DNA from: JAJRRS01 sp965230275
Lineage (GTDB): Bacteria; Planctomycetota; Phycisphaerae; Phycisphaerales; Phycisphaeraceae
NCBI GenBank assembly: GCA_965230275.1
Contig: CBDDKO010000002.1
Span: forward strand, 2,604,001 to 2,668,000
Length of the DNA: 64,000 bases
Direction of reading: 5' to 3'
How positions within the stretch are numbered: position 1 is the stretch's first letter; each line of letters starts with the position of its first letter. Under the pieces are notes generated by a model. It was not told the origin of the DNA, ran no database searches, and saw only the letters and a program-made list of their open reading frames with translations. This document shows positions 14,611-24,229 of the stretch, piece by piece. The position numbers and the translations under genes are program-made.

Positions 14611-17428
14611 ACGCCCGGCCGGGCCGGCCCGTTGCCATCACGTCGTACCCGGGACCAGACGCGCTTGGGCGTGCGCCTGGTTGATCGGTGCCGGCGCGCT
14701 GGCCGCGATGATGCCCGGGTGCAGCGTGGATCAGTCAGTCGATTCTTCTCTCACTTCACATATCGACGCGGTCGTGCTGCATGTGGACAAGCAGCAGACT
14801 TCAGCCGCGACGACGATGATCCCGGCGAGGTCGGAGCACGGCGACGTATTCCGATACAAGCTCGATGGTTTGTCCGGGCCCACGCAGGTGGCTGTTAGCC
14901 TTGCCGATCAGCAGCATGTCGTTGAGGTCACACCCAACCGCGGCACGGCCGTCGTAGAGCTGAGGCCTGAGGCCGAGGAACTGGTTCAACTCCCGGGGTC
15001 GTGGCATATGTTTGAATACACGCCGGGTGATGGGATCGGGTTCAACAAACTGTGCCTGGCGGGCTCATTCAACGGCTGGTCCACGCACGCCCTGCCGATG
15101 TTTGATCGGGGCGACGGGGTGTATGTCGCGCTGGTGAAGTTGGCGGAGGGTGTTCATTGGTACAAGTTCGTCGCCGACGGCGAGACGTGGATCAACGACC
15201 CGGCAAGCGACAAAGAATTCGAGCAGCCCGACGGGAACTACGGGATCAATTCCGCGGTGCTCGTGGGGGTGGATGCGCGTGGGCTGCCCGGACCAAGGCC
15301 AGATCACATCGAGGCGTCGGCGGTGGTGCATGATCCCAGTGACGTACCCGACCAGGCCGCGGCGTCGGAGACGTTATTGCGGCTAAGCATCCGGGCCCAG
15401 GCCGGGGACGTCGAGCGTGTGTCGGTGTTGATCGCGCCGAACTCGTTACGGGGTGACGGCAAGGCACAGTGGAAGCATTACGGCTTGCAGCCTTGCGGCG
15501 AGCATGTGGGGCTCGAGCGGTATGGCGCGTTGATCCAGTTGCACGGGGGCGCGGTGCGATACGTGTTTGAGTTGGTGGACGGCGACGTGACTCGTTACTG
15601 GTCGGCTGATGGCTTGGCGGACTCGTTGAACCAGGCGGCGCGGTCTGCGTTTGCCTGCGAGATGCGGCCGGGCTTTATGACACCCGATTGGGCTAAGGAC
15701 GCGGTTTGGTATCAGGTATTTCCCGAGCGGTTCCGTAACGGTGAGGCGAGCAACGATCCGCCGGACACGTTCCGCTGGCAGTCGGACTGGTGGGCGACGT
15801 TGCCCGGCGAGGCGGCGGGTGAAGAGAACTTTTATAAGGGCCACGGCAACGTGTGGTGGCGTCGGTTCGGCGGGGATATCCAGGGCGTCCGCGAAGCGCT
15901 GCCTTACCTGCGCGAGCTGGGCGTGAACACGATCTACTTCAACCCGGTCTTCGAAGGCCGGAGCATGCACAAGTACGACACCACCGACTTCCGGCACATC
16001 GACGATAACTTCACGCTGAAGCACGACCCGTTGCTGATTGCGGACGAGACGCTGGACCCGGCGACGTGGCAATGGACGCCCGGCGACCTGCTCTTTCTTG
16101 AGTTCATCCAGGAAGCGCACCGACAGGGATTCAAGGTCGTGCTCGACGGCGTATTTAATCACGTCGGTGAGCATCACTTCGCATTTAGAGACGTGCTGGA
16201 GAAGGGGCAGAACTCTGAGTACGCCGACTGGTTCGACATTATCGACTGGGGGACCGGCGGCGAGCCTGGCAAGCCCGGCGGGATCCAGTGGCGCGGCTGG
16301 GATCACGACAACGGTCAGCTGCCGCTGTTTAAGAAAGACCCGGTCTACGGCCTGACGGATGGGCCCCGCCAGCACATCTTCGATATCACCCGCCGGTGGA
16401 TGGCGCCCAACGGCGACCCGAGCGCGGGGATCGACGGCTGGCGGCTGGACGTCGCGCCGGACATCCCCCACCCCTTCTGGGTCGAATGGCGCAAGCTCGT
16501 GAAGTCCATCAACCACGACGCGGTCATCCTCGGCGAGGTCTGGACGTGGGCGCAGCCCTGGCTCGAGGGCGACCAGCTCGACGCGGTGACAAACTACCAG
16601 TTCGCCATCCCCAGCCAGGACTTTTTTGCCGACGTCGATACGGCGATCAGCCCAAGCGCCTACTCCACGCTGCTCAACCAGCTGGTCTACGCCTACCCGC
16701 TGCAGTCCGTGCTGACGACGGCGAACCTGATGGACAGCCACGATACGGACCGGCTGGCGTCGATGTTCGTCAACCCTGACCGTGGGTACGACACAGCCAA
16801 CCGGCTGCAGGACACCGGCCCGGACTACAGCCTGGATAAACCCGACGCCGAGCAGCGCCGGCGCATGAAACAGGCGCTCGTGTGCCAGATGACGTTTGTC
16901 GGCGCGCCGATGATCTACTACGGCACGGAGGCGGGCATGTGGGGGCCGGACGATCCGAACAACCGGATGCCAATGATCTGGCAGGACCAGATGCCCTACG
17001 ACGACCCGTCGATCACGTTCGACCGGGACATGTTCGACTGGTACCAGCGGTTGATTGCCCTGCGCCGTGAGCTTGGGGCCTTGCGTCGCGGGTTCTACCG
17101 GACGCTGCTTGCGGACGATCGGGCCGGCGTCCTGGCCTACGCACGCGACTTGGATAACGATCATGTGTACATAGTGCTTAACCGCTCGGCTCAGAAGCGA
17201 GAAGTCGTGCTTGAGCTGGCGAAAGATGACTGTGGTTCCATGTTGATCAACTGGCTGGACCCGGCACATGCGGGGGTTGTGTTTGATGGGTCGGCGGGTC
17301 CGGACGCGCGTCCGACACTTGTCAGCAAGCCCGGGGCCGGGTTTGAGATCGGGCAGACCGTGACGCTGACGCTGACGCTGGAGCCATACGAATCGGCGGT
17401 GCTGGCGCCCCACGGCCTGCCTGAATGA
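14603..17428 (+). CDS. Neopullulanase/cyclomaltodextrinase-like GH13 lipoprotein
   Basis: The N-terminus has a basic stretch, a hydrophobic core and a lipobox (AAMMPGCS, Cys near residue 41), so it is probably anchored to a membrane. A CBM48-type module (CLAGSFNGWSTHALPMF and WYKFVADGETW) is at about residues 150-200. The GH13 barrel starts at DAVWYQVFPERFRNG near 372. NTIYFNPVFEGRSMHKYDT, VLDGVFNHVGEHH, GWRLDVAPD (nucleophile Asp near 616), LGEVWTW (acid/base Glu near 645) and MDSHDTDRL are present. This fits enzymes that cut maltodextrins, pullulan or cyclodextrins. The GTG start at 14603 overlaps the pullulanase stop by eight bases, indicating coupling. At 941 aa it is longer than typical neopullulanases because of the N-terminal modules. 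Confidence 0.9.
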   Translation: MTKRPAGPARCHHVVPGTRRAWACAWLIGAGALAAMMPGCSVDQSVDSSLTSHIDAVVLHVDKQQTSAATTMIPARSEHGDVFRYKLDGLSGPTQVAVSLADQQHVVEVTPNRGTAVVELRPEAEELVQLPGSWHMFEYTPGDGIGFNKLCLAGSFNGWSTHALPMFDRGDGVYVALVKLAEGVHWYKFVADGETWINDPASDKEFEQPDGNYGINSAVLVGVDARGLPGPRPDHIEASAVVHDPSDVPDQAAASETLLRLSIRAQAGDVERVSVLIAPNSLRGDGKAQWKHYGLQPCGEHVGLERYGALIQLHGGAVRYVFELVDGDVTRYWSADGLADSLNQAARSAFACEMRPGFMTPDWAKDAVWYQVFPERFRNGEASNDPPDTFRWQSDWWATLPGEAAGEENFYKGHGNVWWRRFGGDIQGVREALPYLRELGVNTIYFNPVFEGRSMHKYDTTDFRHIDDNFTLKHDPLLIADETLDPATWQWTPGDLLFLEFIQEAHRQGFKVVLDGVFNHVGEHHFAFRDVLEKGQNSEYADWFDIIDWGTGGEPGKPGGIQWRGWDHDNGQLPLFKKDPVYGLTDGPRQHIFDITRRWMAPNGDPSAGIDGWRLDVAPDIPHPFWVEWRKLVKSINHDAVILGEVWTWAQPWLEGDQLDAVTNYQFAIPSQDFFADVDTAISPSAYSTLLNQLVYAYPLQSVLTTANLMDSHDTDRLASMFVNPDRGYDTANRLQDTGPDYSLDKPDAEQRRRMKQALVCQMTFVGAPMIYYGTEAGMWGPDDPNNRMPMIWQDQMPYDDPSITFDRDMFDWYQRLIALRRELGALRRGFYRTLLADDRAGVLAYARDLDNDHVYIVLNRSAQKREVVLELAKDDCGSMLINWLDPAHAGVVFDGSAGPDARPTLVSKPGAGFEIGQTVTLTLTLEPYESAVLAPHGLPE

Positions 17429-17438
17429 AGATGAAACC

Positions 17439-17455
17439 GGGTCTACGGTAGACCC
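17439..17455. promoter_or_regulatory. Perfect 17-base palindrome before the transporter genes
   Basis: GGGTCTAC, a central G and GTAGACCC lie in the 48-base gap between the GH13 lipoprotein and the transporter. It may be an operator or an RNA hairpin tuning translation of the transporter relative to the enzymes. No T tract follows. Confidence 0.45.
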
Positions 17456-17476
17456 TAAGCGACTGGAGGATTCGAT

Positions 17477-19843
17477 ATGACGGTGGCCCGCGCCTTACGC
17501 TGGCTATTGGCCCTGGCGGCCTTGCTGGTTGTGGTGTGGTCGTTCCTGGACGTGGGGATCCGCGCGTTTCAGCGCTGGGACACGGCCCGGAAGGACACGC
17601 GCACCGAGTTGACCATCCTCCACTGGGGCGACAACGCCGAGATCGAGATCGTCGAGACGCTTGTCCAGGCCTTCGAGGCGCAGCACACCGACATCAAGGT
17701 CAACCGGATCCATGCTTCTGACTACGACACGAAGCTGAACACCATGTTCGCCGCGGGCGACCCCCCGGACCTCTTCTACCTGCGTTACGAAGACCTGCCC
17801 AAGCTGTCGAGCATGGGGCTGCTTGAGCCGATCGACCAGCGTGTTGAACATGACATCGAGGCGTCGGGTGAGGACTGGCTGGGCGAGTTCTACGACGTGC
17901 TGGTCAGTGCGTACCGGTACGACGGGCAGAATCTTGGCGACGGGCCGCTCTACGGCATCCCCAAAGACTTCACGCCGATGCTCATGTACGCCAACCTCAA
18001 TCTCTTCAAGCGGGCCGGCGTCGAAGTGCCTTACGACGGTTGGACGTTTGATGAGTATGACGCGGCGATGAAGAAGATCAGCGACCTGGAAGACCCCAAC
18101 GGCGCGGTCTACGGGGCGGTGATCGCGAGCTGGCCGGCGGTGCTCAGGAACATCGTGTGGGCGCACGGCGGGGACTTCTTCAACGGCAACGACTTCAACG
18201 ATGTCACGCTCGACGAGCCCGGCGCAGTAGCAGCGATGGAGCGTATCCGGCGGATGCGTTTCGATGACAAGACCGTTTACAACGCATCAAGCGGTGACGC
18301 GCAGGGGCTTGGCGAGCAAGAGTTCTACACCGGACGGATCGGCGTGGTCGGCCCGATCGGGCGGTGGCGCACCCCGAGGTTCCGTGACATCACGACGTTC
18401 GAGTGGGACGTGGTGCCCTTCCCGCACACGCCCGGCGTCGATAAGGCCAGTGCGATTGCGGTGACGGCCTGGGCGATGTCGTCCACGAGCGAACACCCGG
18501 ACGAGGCGTTCACGCTGATGAAGTTCCTGTGTGACCCGGCCGGCCAACGGCTGACGGCGCGGTCGGGGCTTGCGGTGCCGTGCATCAAGGCGGTGGCCGA
18601 GAGCGACGACTTCCTGCAACCGGGTCAGAGCCCGGCGAACGCGCAGTTGTTCATCGACCTGATCGACATCAGCCGTGTGGGACAGATGCCGCCGCAGACC
18701 GAGTTCACGCGGATCATGGAAGAAGAGGTCGAGCAGTCGATCCGGCTGAACCAGCAGCCGCCCTTGGAAGCGGCGCAGAAGACCGAGCGGCGTTGGCTGG
18801 ACGAGCTCCAGTCACCGCTTCGGAACAAGGCGTTCCCGAAGATGCCCTGGCGGACGGTGATCTGGACGACGACGGGGGTGTTGTTCGTAGCGGTAGCGCT
18901 GCTGTTTTTCTGGCTCCGTCGCGAGAAGCTGGGCGCGATCGACCGGGCGCAGGAGCGTGCGGGGTGGGTGTTTATCTCGCCTTGGATCATTGGGTTCCTC
19001 GTCCTGACGTTCGGGCCGATGCTGGTGAGTGCATTGCTGGCGCTATCACGCTGGACGAGTATGCAGCCACTCAGCGAAGCGGAGTTTGTCGGATTAGCGA
19101 ACTTCGGGCACATGGTCGAGTACGACGCGAGTTTCCTGAAGAGCGTGTGGGTGACGACGTATTACGCCCTGCTGGCCGTGCCGTTCGGGCAGGTGCTGGC
19201 GTTACTCGTTGCGGTCCTGATGAATCAGAAGGTGAAGGGGATCGCGTTCTACCGGACGATCTTCTTCGTGCCGTCGGTCGTGTCGGGCGTGGCGCTGGCG
19301 ACGCTGTGGGTGATGATGTTCGATAACGATAAGGGGATCATCAACCGGATCCTCTCACCGCTGCTGTCGGTGGTTGGCGGTGCGGCCCCGGACTGGTTCG
19401 GCCAGGATGCGGAGCTGTTTGCGATCCCCGCCTATGTAGTGATGGCGTTGTGGGGCGTTGGCGCGGGGATGGTGATCTACCTCGCCGGACTTAAAGGCAT
19501 CCCCGAGTCGCTGTATGAAGCGGCGACGATCGACGGGGCCGGGCGCGTGCGAGCATTTTTTAATGTGACGCTGCCGCAGCTCTCGCCGCTGATTTTCTTC
19601 AACCTGGTGATGGGGATCATCGGTTCGTTCCAGGTGTTCACGCAGGTGTACGTCATGACCAACGGCGGGCCGGGCAACGCGACGCTGGTCTACGTGCTGA
19701 AGCTGTACCGGGAGGCGTTCGAGTACCACAAGATGGGCTACGCGTCGGGGATGGCGTGGGTGCTGTTTGCGGTGCTGTTGTTATTGACGTTGGTCGTGGT
19801 CAAATCCAGCAAGAGCTGGGTGCATTACGAGGGGCTTAAATAA
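17477..19843 (+). CDS. Fused maltodextrin-type ABC binding protein and MalF-like permease
   Basis: One 788-residue polypeptide holds two parts that are usually separate. Residues about 5-25 form an N-terminal membrane anchor. Residues about 45-440 are a family 1 extracellular solute-binding domain (LTILHWGDNAEIEIVETLVQ, NTMFAAGDPPDLFYL, YGIPKDFTPMLMYANLNLF). A helix follows at about 458-480 (TVIWTTTGVLFVAVALLFFW). Residues about 495-788 are a MalF-type permease with the EAA loop YEAATIDGAGRVRAFFNVTLPQLSP near 680-704. The binding domain is thus tethered to the channel. GGAGG lies eight bases upstream of the ATG. The malG-like gene overlaps its stop by one base. No ATP-binding subunit lies in the window. 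Confidence 0.92.
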   Translation: MTVARALRWLLALAALLVVVWSFLDVGIRAFQRWDTARKDTRTELTILHWGDNAEIEIVETLVQAFEAQHTDIKVNRIHASDYDTKLNTMFAAGDPPDLFYLRYEDLPKLSSMGLLEPIDQRVEHDIEASGEDWLGEFYDVLVSAYRYDGQNLGDGPLYGIPKDFTPMLMYANLNLFKRAGVEVPYDGWTFDEYDAAMKKISDLEDPNGAVYGAVIASWPAVLRNIVWAHGGDFFNGNDFNDVTLDEPGAVAAMERIRRMRFDDKTVYNASSGDAQGLGEQEFYTGRIGVVGPIGRWRTPRFRDITTFEWDVVPFPHTPGVDKASAIAVTAWAMSSTSEHPDEAFTLMKFLCDPAGQRLTARSGLAVPCIKAVAESDDFLQPGQSPANAQLFIDLIDISRVGQMPPQTEFTRIMEEEVEQSIRLNQQPPLEAAQKTERRWLDELQSPLRNKAFPKMPWRTVIWTTTGVLFVAVALLFFWLRREKLGAIDRAQERAGWVFISPWIIGFLVLTFGPMLVSALLALSRWTSMQPLSEAEFVGLANFGHMVEYDASFLKSVWVTTYYALLAVPFGQVLALLVAVLMNQKVKGIAFYRTIFFVPSVVSGVALATLWVMMFDNDKGIINRILSPLLSVVGGAAPDWFGQDAELFAIPAYVVMALWGVGAGMVIYLAGLKGIPESLYEAATIDGAGRVRAFFNVTLPQLSPLIFFNLVMGIIGSFQVFTQVYVMTNGGPGNATLVYVLKLYREAFEYHKMGYASGMAWVLFAVLLLLTLVVVKSSKSWVHYEGLK

Positions 19844-20871
19844 TGAACCCCGGAAGTAATAACATGACATACGTCCCGCGCAAGAAGAAGGTCGACGGCC
19901 ACGCGGTGCTTGTCTACAGCCTGCTGTTTGCCGGGGCGCTGCTGCTGCTGATCCCGTTCTACTGGATGCTCAGCAACAGCCTGAAGACCGAGGCCGAGGC
20001 GATGGCGATCCCGCCGACGCTGATGCCGATGGCGTCGTACGTTGAGTTGGATGGCGAACTGCTTGAGGTTTCGCTAGGCGAAGAGGACAAGGACGCGGGG
20101 ATGATCCGTGTGACCGTGATGGCGGGCGAGGATGATCCGCGCACGGGCAAGTCGCATATCATCGAAGAGGCCGCGGTGCAGCGCAAACTGACGCCGAGGT
20201 GGGAGAACTACCCGAAGTCGCTTGAGCGCATGAACTTTTTGGACGCGCTGGCCAACACGACGGTGATCACCGTGCTGTGCGTGATCGGTCAGATCCTGTC
20301 GTCGAGCCTGGTCGGGTTCGGCTTCGCCCGTTTCCGCTTCCGCGGGCGGAACTTCCTGTTCATGTTGATGCTGTCGACGATGATGCTCCCGCCGCAGGTG
20401 AGCATGATCCCGCTGTTCATTGGGTTCCGGTATCTGGGGATGATCGACACGATCTGGCCGTTGGTGATCCCGATGTGGCTCGGGTCGCCGTTCTATGTGT
20501 TCATGTTCCGGCAGTTCTTTACGCAGGTGCCGGAGGAACTTGTCGAGGCGGCGCGGATCGACGGCGCGGGGAACTGGAAGATTTACTCCTGGCTGATGCT
20601 GCCGCTAAGCGGACCGGTGATCGCGATCGTGGCGATCTACACGTTCATGTTTACCTGGAACGACTTCCTCGGGCCGCTGATCTACCTCAACAGCCCGGAG
20701 AACCGGACGCTGACGTTGGCGCTCAACGCCTTCAAGGGCAACTACGGCGTGAGCGACGTGCAATTGCTCATGGCGGCGAGTTTCGTGACGATGCTGCCTT
20801 GCATCCTGCTGTTCTTCGCGGCCCAGCGGTACTTCGTGCAGTCCACAGCGAGCAGCGGGTTGAAGGGGTAA
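19843..20871 (+). CDS. MalG-like ABC transporter permease
   Basis: The second permease subunit of the sugar importer. Six helices can be traced, with the EAA cytoplasmic loop (EAARIDGAGNWKIYSWLMLPL at about residues 235-255) that contacts the ATPase. The loop between helix 1 (about 25-45) and helix 2 (about 138-158) is about 95 residues, longer than usual for MalG, and contains a beta-rich insert (YVELDGELLEVSLGEEDKDA). The ATG at 19843 overlaps the previous stop. A second ATG at 19864 (MTYVPRKKK) has GGAAG eight bases upstream and may be the real start. The ATPase must be encoded elsewhere, as with shared MsmK/MalK-type ATPases. Confidence 0.9.
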   Translation: MNPGSNNMTYVPRKKKVDGHAVLVYSLLFAGALLLLIPFYWMLSNSLKTEAEAMAIPPTLMPMASYVELDGELLEVSLGEEDKDAGMIRVTVMAGEDDPRTGKSHIIEEAAVQRKLTPRWENYPKSLERMNFLDALANTTVITVLCVIGQILSSSLVGFGFARFRFRGRNFLFMLMLSTMMLPPQVSMIPLFIGFRYLGMIDTIWPLVIPMWLGSPFYVFMFRQFFTQVPEELVEAARIDGAGNWKIYSWLMLPLSGPVIAIVAIYTFMFTWNDFLGPLIYLNSPENRTLTLALNAFKGNYGVSDVQLLMAASFVTMLPCILLFFAAQRYFVQSTASSGLKG

Positions 20872-21131
20872 GGGGTTAGTCAGATCGTTTTTTCGATTGC
20901 CTGTCGGGTCGGTTTGCGCGGCGATCAGCGATCGTCCGCTAAACAGCTGTGGGCACGCACCACATACTGCTTACTACGCATGTGAATAGCCTTCAATCGT
21001 AGTGTGTTGCATCTCTACGGCGAGGGAGAAGACGGTCATTAAGCCGTTTTCCGCGAGGGGGATAGCGAAATTACCTTTACTTGTCACGCGGCGGTCCGTA
21101 CCATCGTATGACACCTTGGAGGTCGGACTCG

Positions 21132-22724
21132 ATGCGATGGATACTGTCTCTATTGTTGGTTGCATGTGCCTGCTCGCAGGCATCGGCGGAACTGTCCGAT
21201 GAACAGGCGGCGCGGCACGTGCTTGACCGGCTTGCGTTCGGCGCGGCACCGGGGGACATCGAGCGGGTCAAGGCGATGGGCTGGCAGGCCTGGGTCGAAC
21301 AGCAACTCGATCCGGACTCGATCGATAACGATGCATGTGAAGCTCATCTTCAAGAGCACTACCCGTCGCTCGCGCTCTCGATGGATGGCATCTTCTACCG
21401 ATACCGACCGGCTTATCAGAACGATAGGCCGACCCAGAAAGAGATCGACGAGCGCAACCGGCTACGTTACCAACTGCGCCGGGAGTTGGTCGATTCGGTC
21501 TTGTACCGCGCGGTGAACAGCGAACGCCGATTCGAAGAAGTGATGGCCGAGTTCTGGCGCAACCACTTCAACGTGGATCAGAACAAGGACGAGGTGAGTT
21601 ACCTCGCCGTCCACTATGAGCAGAACGTGATCCGCCGATTCCAGTTCGGCAAGTTCAGGAACCTGTTGCTCGCGTCGGCGCGTCATCCGGCGATGCTGAT
21701 CTACCTGGACAACGATGTCAGCCAGAAGCCCCTGACCGATCGGGAGAAGGCGCTGCTGACGCGCTACGAAGACCGGCGGTACCAGCCGCGCTCGGTCCAG
21801 GCGCTCGGGCGTCAGCGCGGGCTCAACGAGAACTACGCGCGCGAGTTAATGGAGTTGCACACACTGGGCGTGGACAACGAGAACCGCAAGGGTGGGTATT
21901 CACAGCGGGACGTGACCGAACTGGCACGGCTGCTGACCGGGTGGACGGCCGGGCGGTACGGCGAGTCGATGACGATGGACAGCGAGAGCGCAGAGTACGG
22001 CTTCCGCTTCCGTGAAGAGGTACATGACGACGATCCGAAGCGGGTACTGGGGATGCGGTTTAACGGCCGGGAGGGCGAGGCCGGGGGCGTTCGGTTTATC
22101 AAGGCGCTTGCCGAGCACGAGCAGACAGCCCGGTTTATCTCTCTGAAGCTCTGCCGGTACCTGGTCAGCGACGACCCCCCTGCCGAGCTTGTGGACCACG
22201 TCGCCGAGGTATTCGAAGACACCAACGGTGACCTGACCGAGGTGTATGAAGCGATCCTTCTGAGCGACGCGTTCATGGATGAGGCGAACTACCGCGCGAA
22301 GTTCCGCACGCCGTTCGAGTTTGTGGTGGCGTCGCTACGTGCGACGGATGCGCAGGTGAAACACTTCGGCGGGACACGTGAGGCGTTAAGGCGGATGGGC
22401 CAGCCGGTCTACAACTGTGTGGACCCGACGGGCTACTCGGATATGGCCGAGGCCTGGCTTGACCCGGGCGTGCTGATGTATCGCTGGGACTTTGCGCTTC
22501 GGCTGACGGAGAACCGGGTGTCGGGTGTGACCGTGCCCGTGTCGTTCTGGCGAGGCGTCCCGGCTGATGACCGGTCAGCGATGAAAGACATGTTGGCTGA
22601 GCGTCTGCTGGGCGATGTGGGCCTGATAGATTCAGAAGCGATGGACCAGGCGATGGGTGAAAAACCGAGCCGACGGCGCGTGACGGGGCTGGTGCTGGGC
22701 TCGCCGATGTTTCAACAGCAATGA
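21132..22724 (+). CDS. DUF1800 family exported protein
   Basis: The signal peptide is MRWILSLLLVACACSQASA. The mature protein starts ELSDEQAARHVLDRLAFGAAPGDIERV, the typical DUF1800 opening, and contains AEFWRNHFNVDQNK, NENYARELMELHTLGVD and the late WLDPGVLMYRW region. The frame is open from 21081, but GGAGG at 21118-21122 is nine bases from the ATG at 21132, which also begins the signal peptide. DUF1800 genes are normally paired with a DUF1501 gene, as here. The biochemical role of the pair is not established. It is probably periplasmic. Confidence 0.9.
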   Translation: MRWILSLLLVACACSQASAELSDEQAARHVLDRLAFGAAPGDIERVKAMGWQAWVEQQLDPDSIDNDACEAHLQEHYPSLALSMDGIFYRYRPAYQNDRPTQKEIDERNRLRYQLRRELVDSVLYRAVNSERRFEEVMAEFWRNHFNVDQNKDEVSYLAVHYEQNVIRRFQFGKFRNLLLASARHPAMLIYLDNDVSQKPLTDREKALLTRYEDRRYQPRSVQALGRQRGLNENYARELMELHTLGVDNENRKGGYSQRDVTELARLLTGWTAGRYGESMTMDSESAEYGFRFREEVHDDDPKRVLGMRFNGREGEAGGVRFIKALAEHEQTARFISLKLCRYLVSDDPPAELVDHVAEVFEDTNGDLTEVYEAILLSDAFMDEANYRAKFRTPFEFVVASLRATDAQVKHFGGTREALRRMGQPVYNCVDPTGYSDMAEAWLDPGVLMYRWDFALRLTENRVSGVTVPVSFWRGVPADDRSAMKDMLAERLLGDVGLIDSEAMDQAMGEKPSRRRVTGLVLGSPMFQQQ

Positions 22725-22731
22725 GAGAGGA

Positions 22732-24030
22732 ATGAACATGGGCACAACTCGTAGAGAGTTCATGAGGCAGACCGGGTCGCTTGCGCTGGGCGCGGCGGGG
22801 TTAGGGCTTGCGCCCAATTACGTCTTCGGTGCGCCCGGGAGTGCGGCGCAAGGCAAGCCGACGATGGTCGTGCTTTACATGCGCGGCGGGTCGGACACGT
22901 TGAGCACGCTGATCCCCTACGGCGACCGGACGTACTACAACATCCGCCCGACGATCGCTGTCCCCGGGCCCGGCGAGGGTGTCGACAAGGGGCAGGCCGT
23001 GATCCCCATCAGCAAGCACTTCGGCTTCCACCCCTCGATGCGGGGATTGGCCAGGTTATACAAGAAGAAGCTGATGGCCCCGATCATCAACGCCGGCTCG
23101 ACCCACCCGACACGCAGCCACTTCGATGCGCAGGACTTCATGGAGCGCGCCGCGCCGGGGATCAAGACCGTGACCGAAGGCTGGCTGAACCGTTACCTGA
23201 CCATGACGCGGACCGGCGACGACTCGGCGCTGCGCGCGGTGTCGTTCCAGCCTGTGCTGCCCAGGAGCATGCGCGGTGAGTACCCGGCATTGGCCGTGCC
23301 CGACGCCGAGGCGCAGAAGGTCGCCAAGGCGTTTGCCGAGCTATACAGTTGTGACGACGCCAAGGCCACCGAGAAGTCTCAAGCGAAGACCGACACGAAC
23401 CCGGGGGCCGCGAACCAGCAACGCATCGTGGATGCCGGGGCGCAGGGGATCGCGCGCCTGGATCAGTTGAATCTGGTGCTAAGTAACAACGAGCACAAAC
23501 CGGGCGCGGAGTATCCGGATACCAACCTGGGTTCACAGTTCCGAGACATCGCCAAGCTCATCAAGGCCGGCGTTGGCCTGGAGGTCGCGGCGGTGGATTA
23601 CAACGGCTGGGACCACCACGCGATGCAGGGCGGCAGCGCCGGCGTGTTCAGCCGGATGATGGGCAACGTCTCGAACACGCTCGAGGCGTTCGTGAACGAC
23701 CTGGGCCCGGCGATCAACAACACGGTGGTGTTGACCATGAGCGAGTTCGGGCGCACGGCGCGCGAGAACGGCAACAGCGGATCGGACCACGGCCACGGCG
23801 GGTACATGCTCGTCATCGGCGGGAAGGTCAACGGCGGGAAGGTCTACGGCAAGTGGACCGGCCTGGGTTCGCGCAGCTTGTATGAAGGCCGTGACCTGCC
23901 GGTCTATACCGACTTCCGCGATGTCTTCGCCGAGGTGCTCGCGGGGATGTACGGTTTCGTCGCCGACGATCACCAGTTCTTCCCCGAGTACGACGCGAAC
24001 GATAAACCCCTTGGCCTCATGAAAACCTAA
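22732..24030 (+). CDS. DUF1501 family protein with Tat signal
   Basis: The N-terminus (TTRREFMRQTGSLALGAAGLGLAP) is a twin-arginine export signal. The body resembles the sulfatase/alkaline-phosphatase-like DUF1501 fold, with VVLYMRGGSDTLSTLIPYGD, NAGSTHPTRSHFDAQDFME, VAAVDYNGWDHHAMQGG and VVLTMSEFGRTARENGNSGSDHGHGGYMLVIGG. The His- and Asp-rich segments suggest metal binding. It starts seven bases after the DUF1800 stop and is surely co-transcribed. A folded, Tat-exported protein working with the DUF1800 partner in the periplasm is the likely picture; the substrate is unknown. Confidence 0.9.
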   Translation: MNMGTTRREFMRQTGSLALGAAGLGLAPNYVFGAPGSAAQGKPTMVVLYMRGGSDTLSTLIPYGDRTYYNIRPTIAVPGPGEGVDKGQAVIPISKHFGFHPSMRGLARLYKKKLMAPIINAGSTHPTRSHFDAQDFMERAAPGIKTVTEGWLNRYLTMTRTGDDSALRAVSFQPVLPRSMRGEYPALAVPDAEAQKVAKAFAELYSCDDAKATEKSQAKTDTNPGAANQQRIVDAGAQGIARLDQLNLVLSNNEHKPGAEYPDTNLGSQFRDIAKLIKAGVGLEVAAVDYNGWDHHAMQGGSAGVFSRMMGNVSNTLEAFVNDLGPAINNTVVLTMSEFGRTARENGNSGSDHGHGGYMLVIGGKVNGGKVYGKWTGLGSRSLYEGRDLPVYTDFRDVFAEVLAGMYGFVADDHQFFPEYDANDKPLGLMKT

Positions 24031-24229
24031 TTATGTGGCGGCTCGCCTTAAAACACTACATTTATAATACTTATATGAACTACCCAGTAGCCGGGGGCTG
24101 CGTTGATCCCATAGCGGCTTGACCGGCGAGGGGAAACACGGACACTGGTTATTCTGACTTCTATCGGCCCACGCTCGTCGGGCCGTGTTGGATCGTTGAG
24201 CTTACTACAAAAGAAGGTGGGACACTTCC

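Noticed and set aside
15446..17413. Long reverse-strand open frame opposite the GH13 lipoprotein
   Set aside because: Same reason: antisense shadow of a gene with intact catalytic residues.
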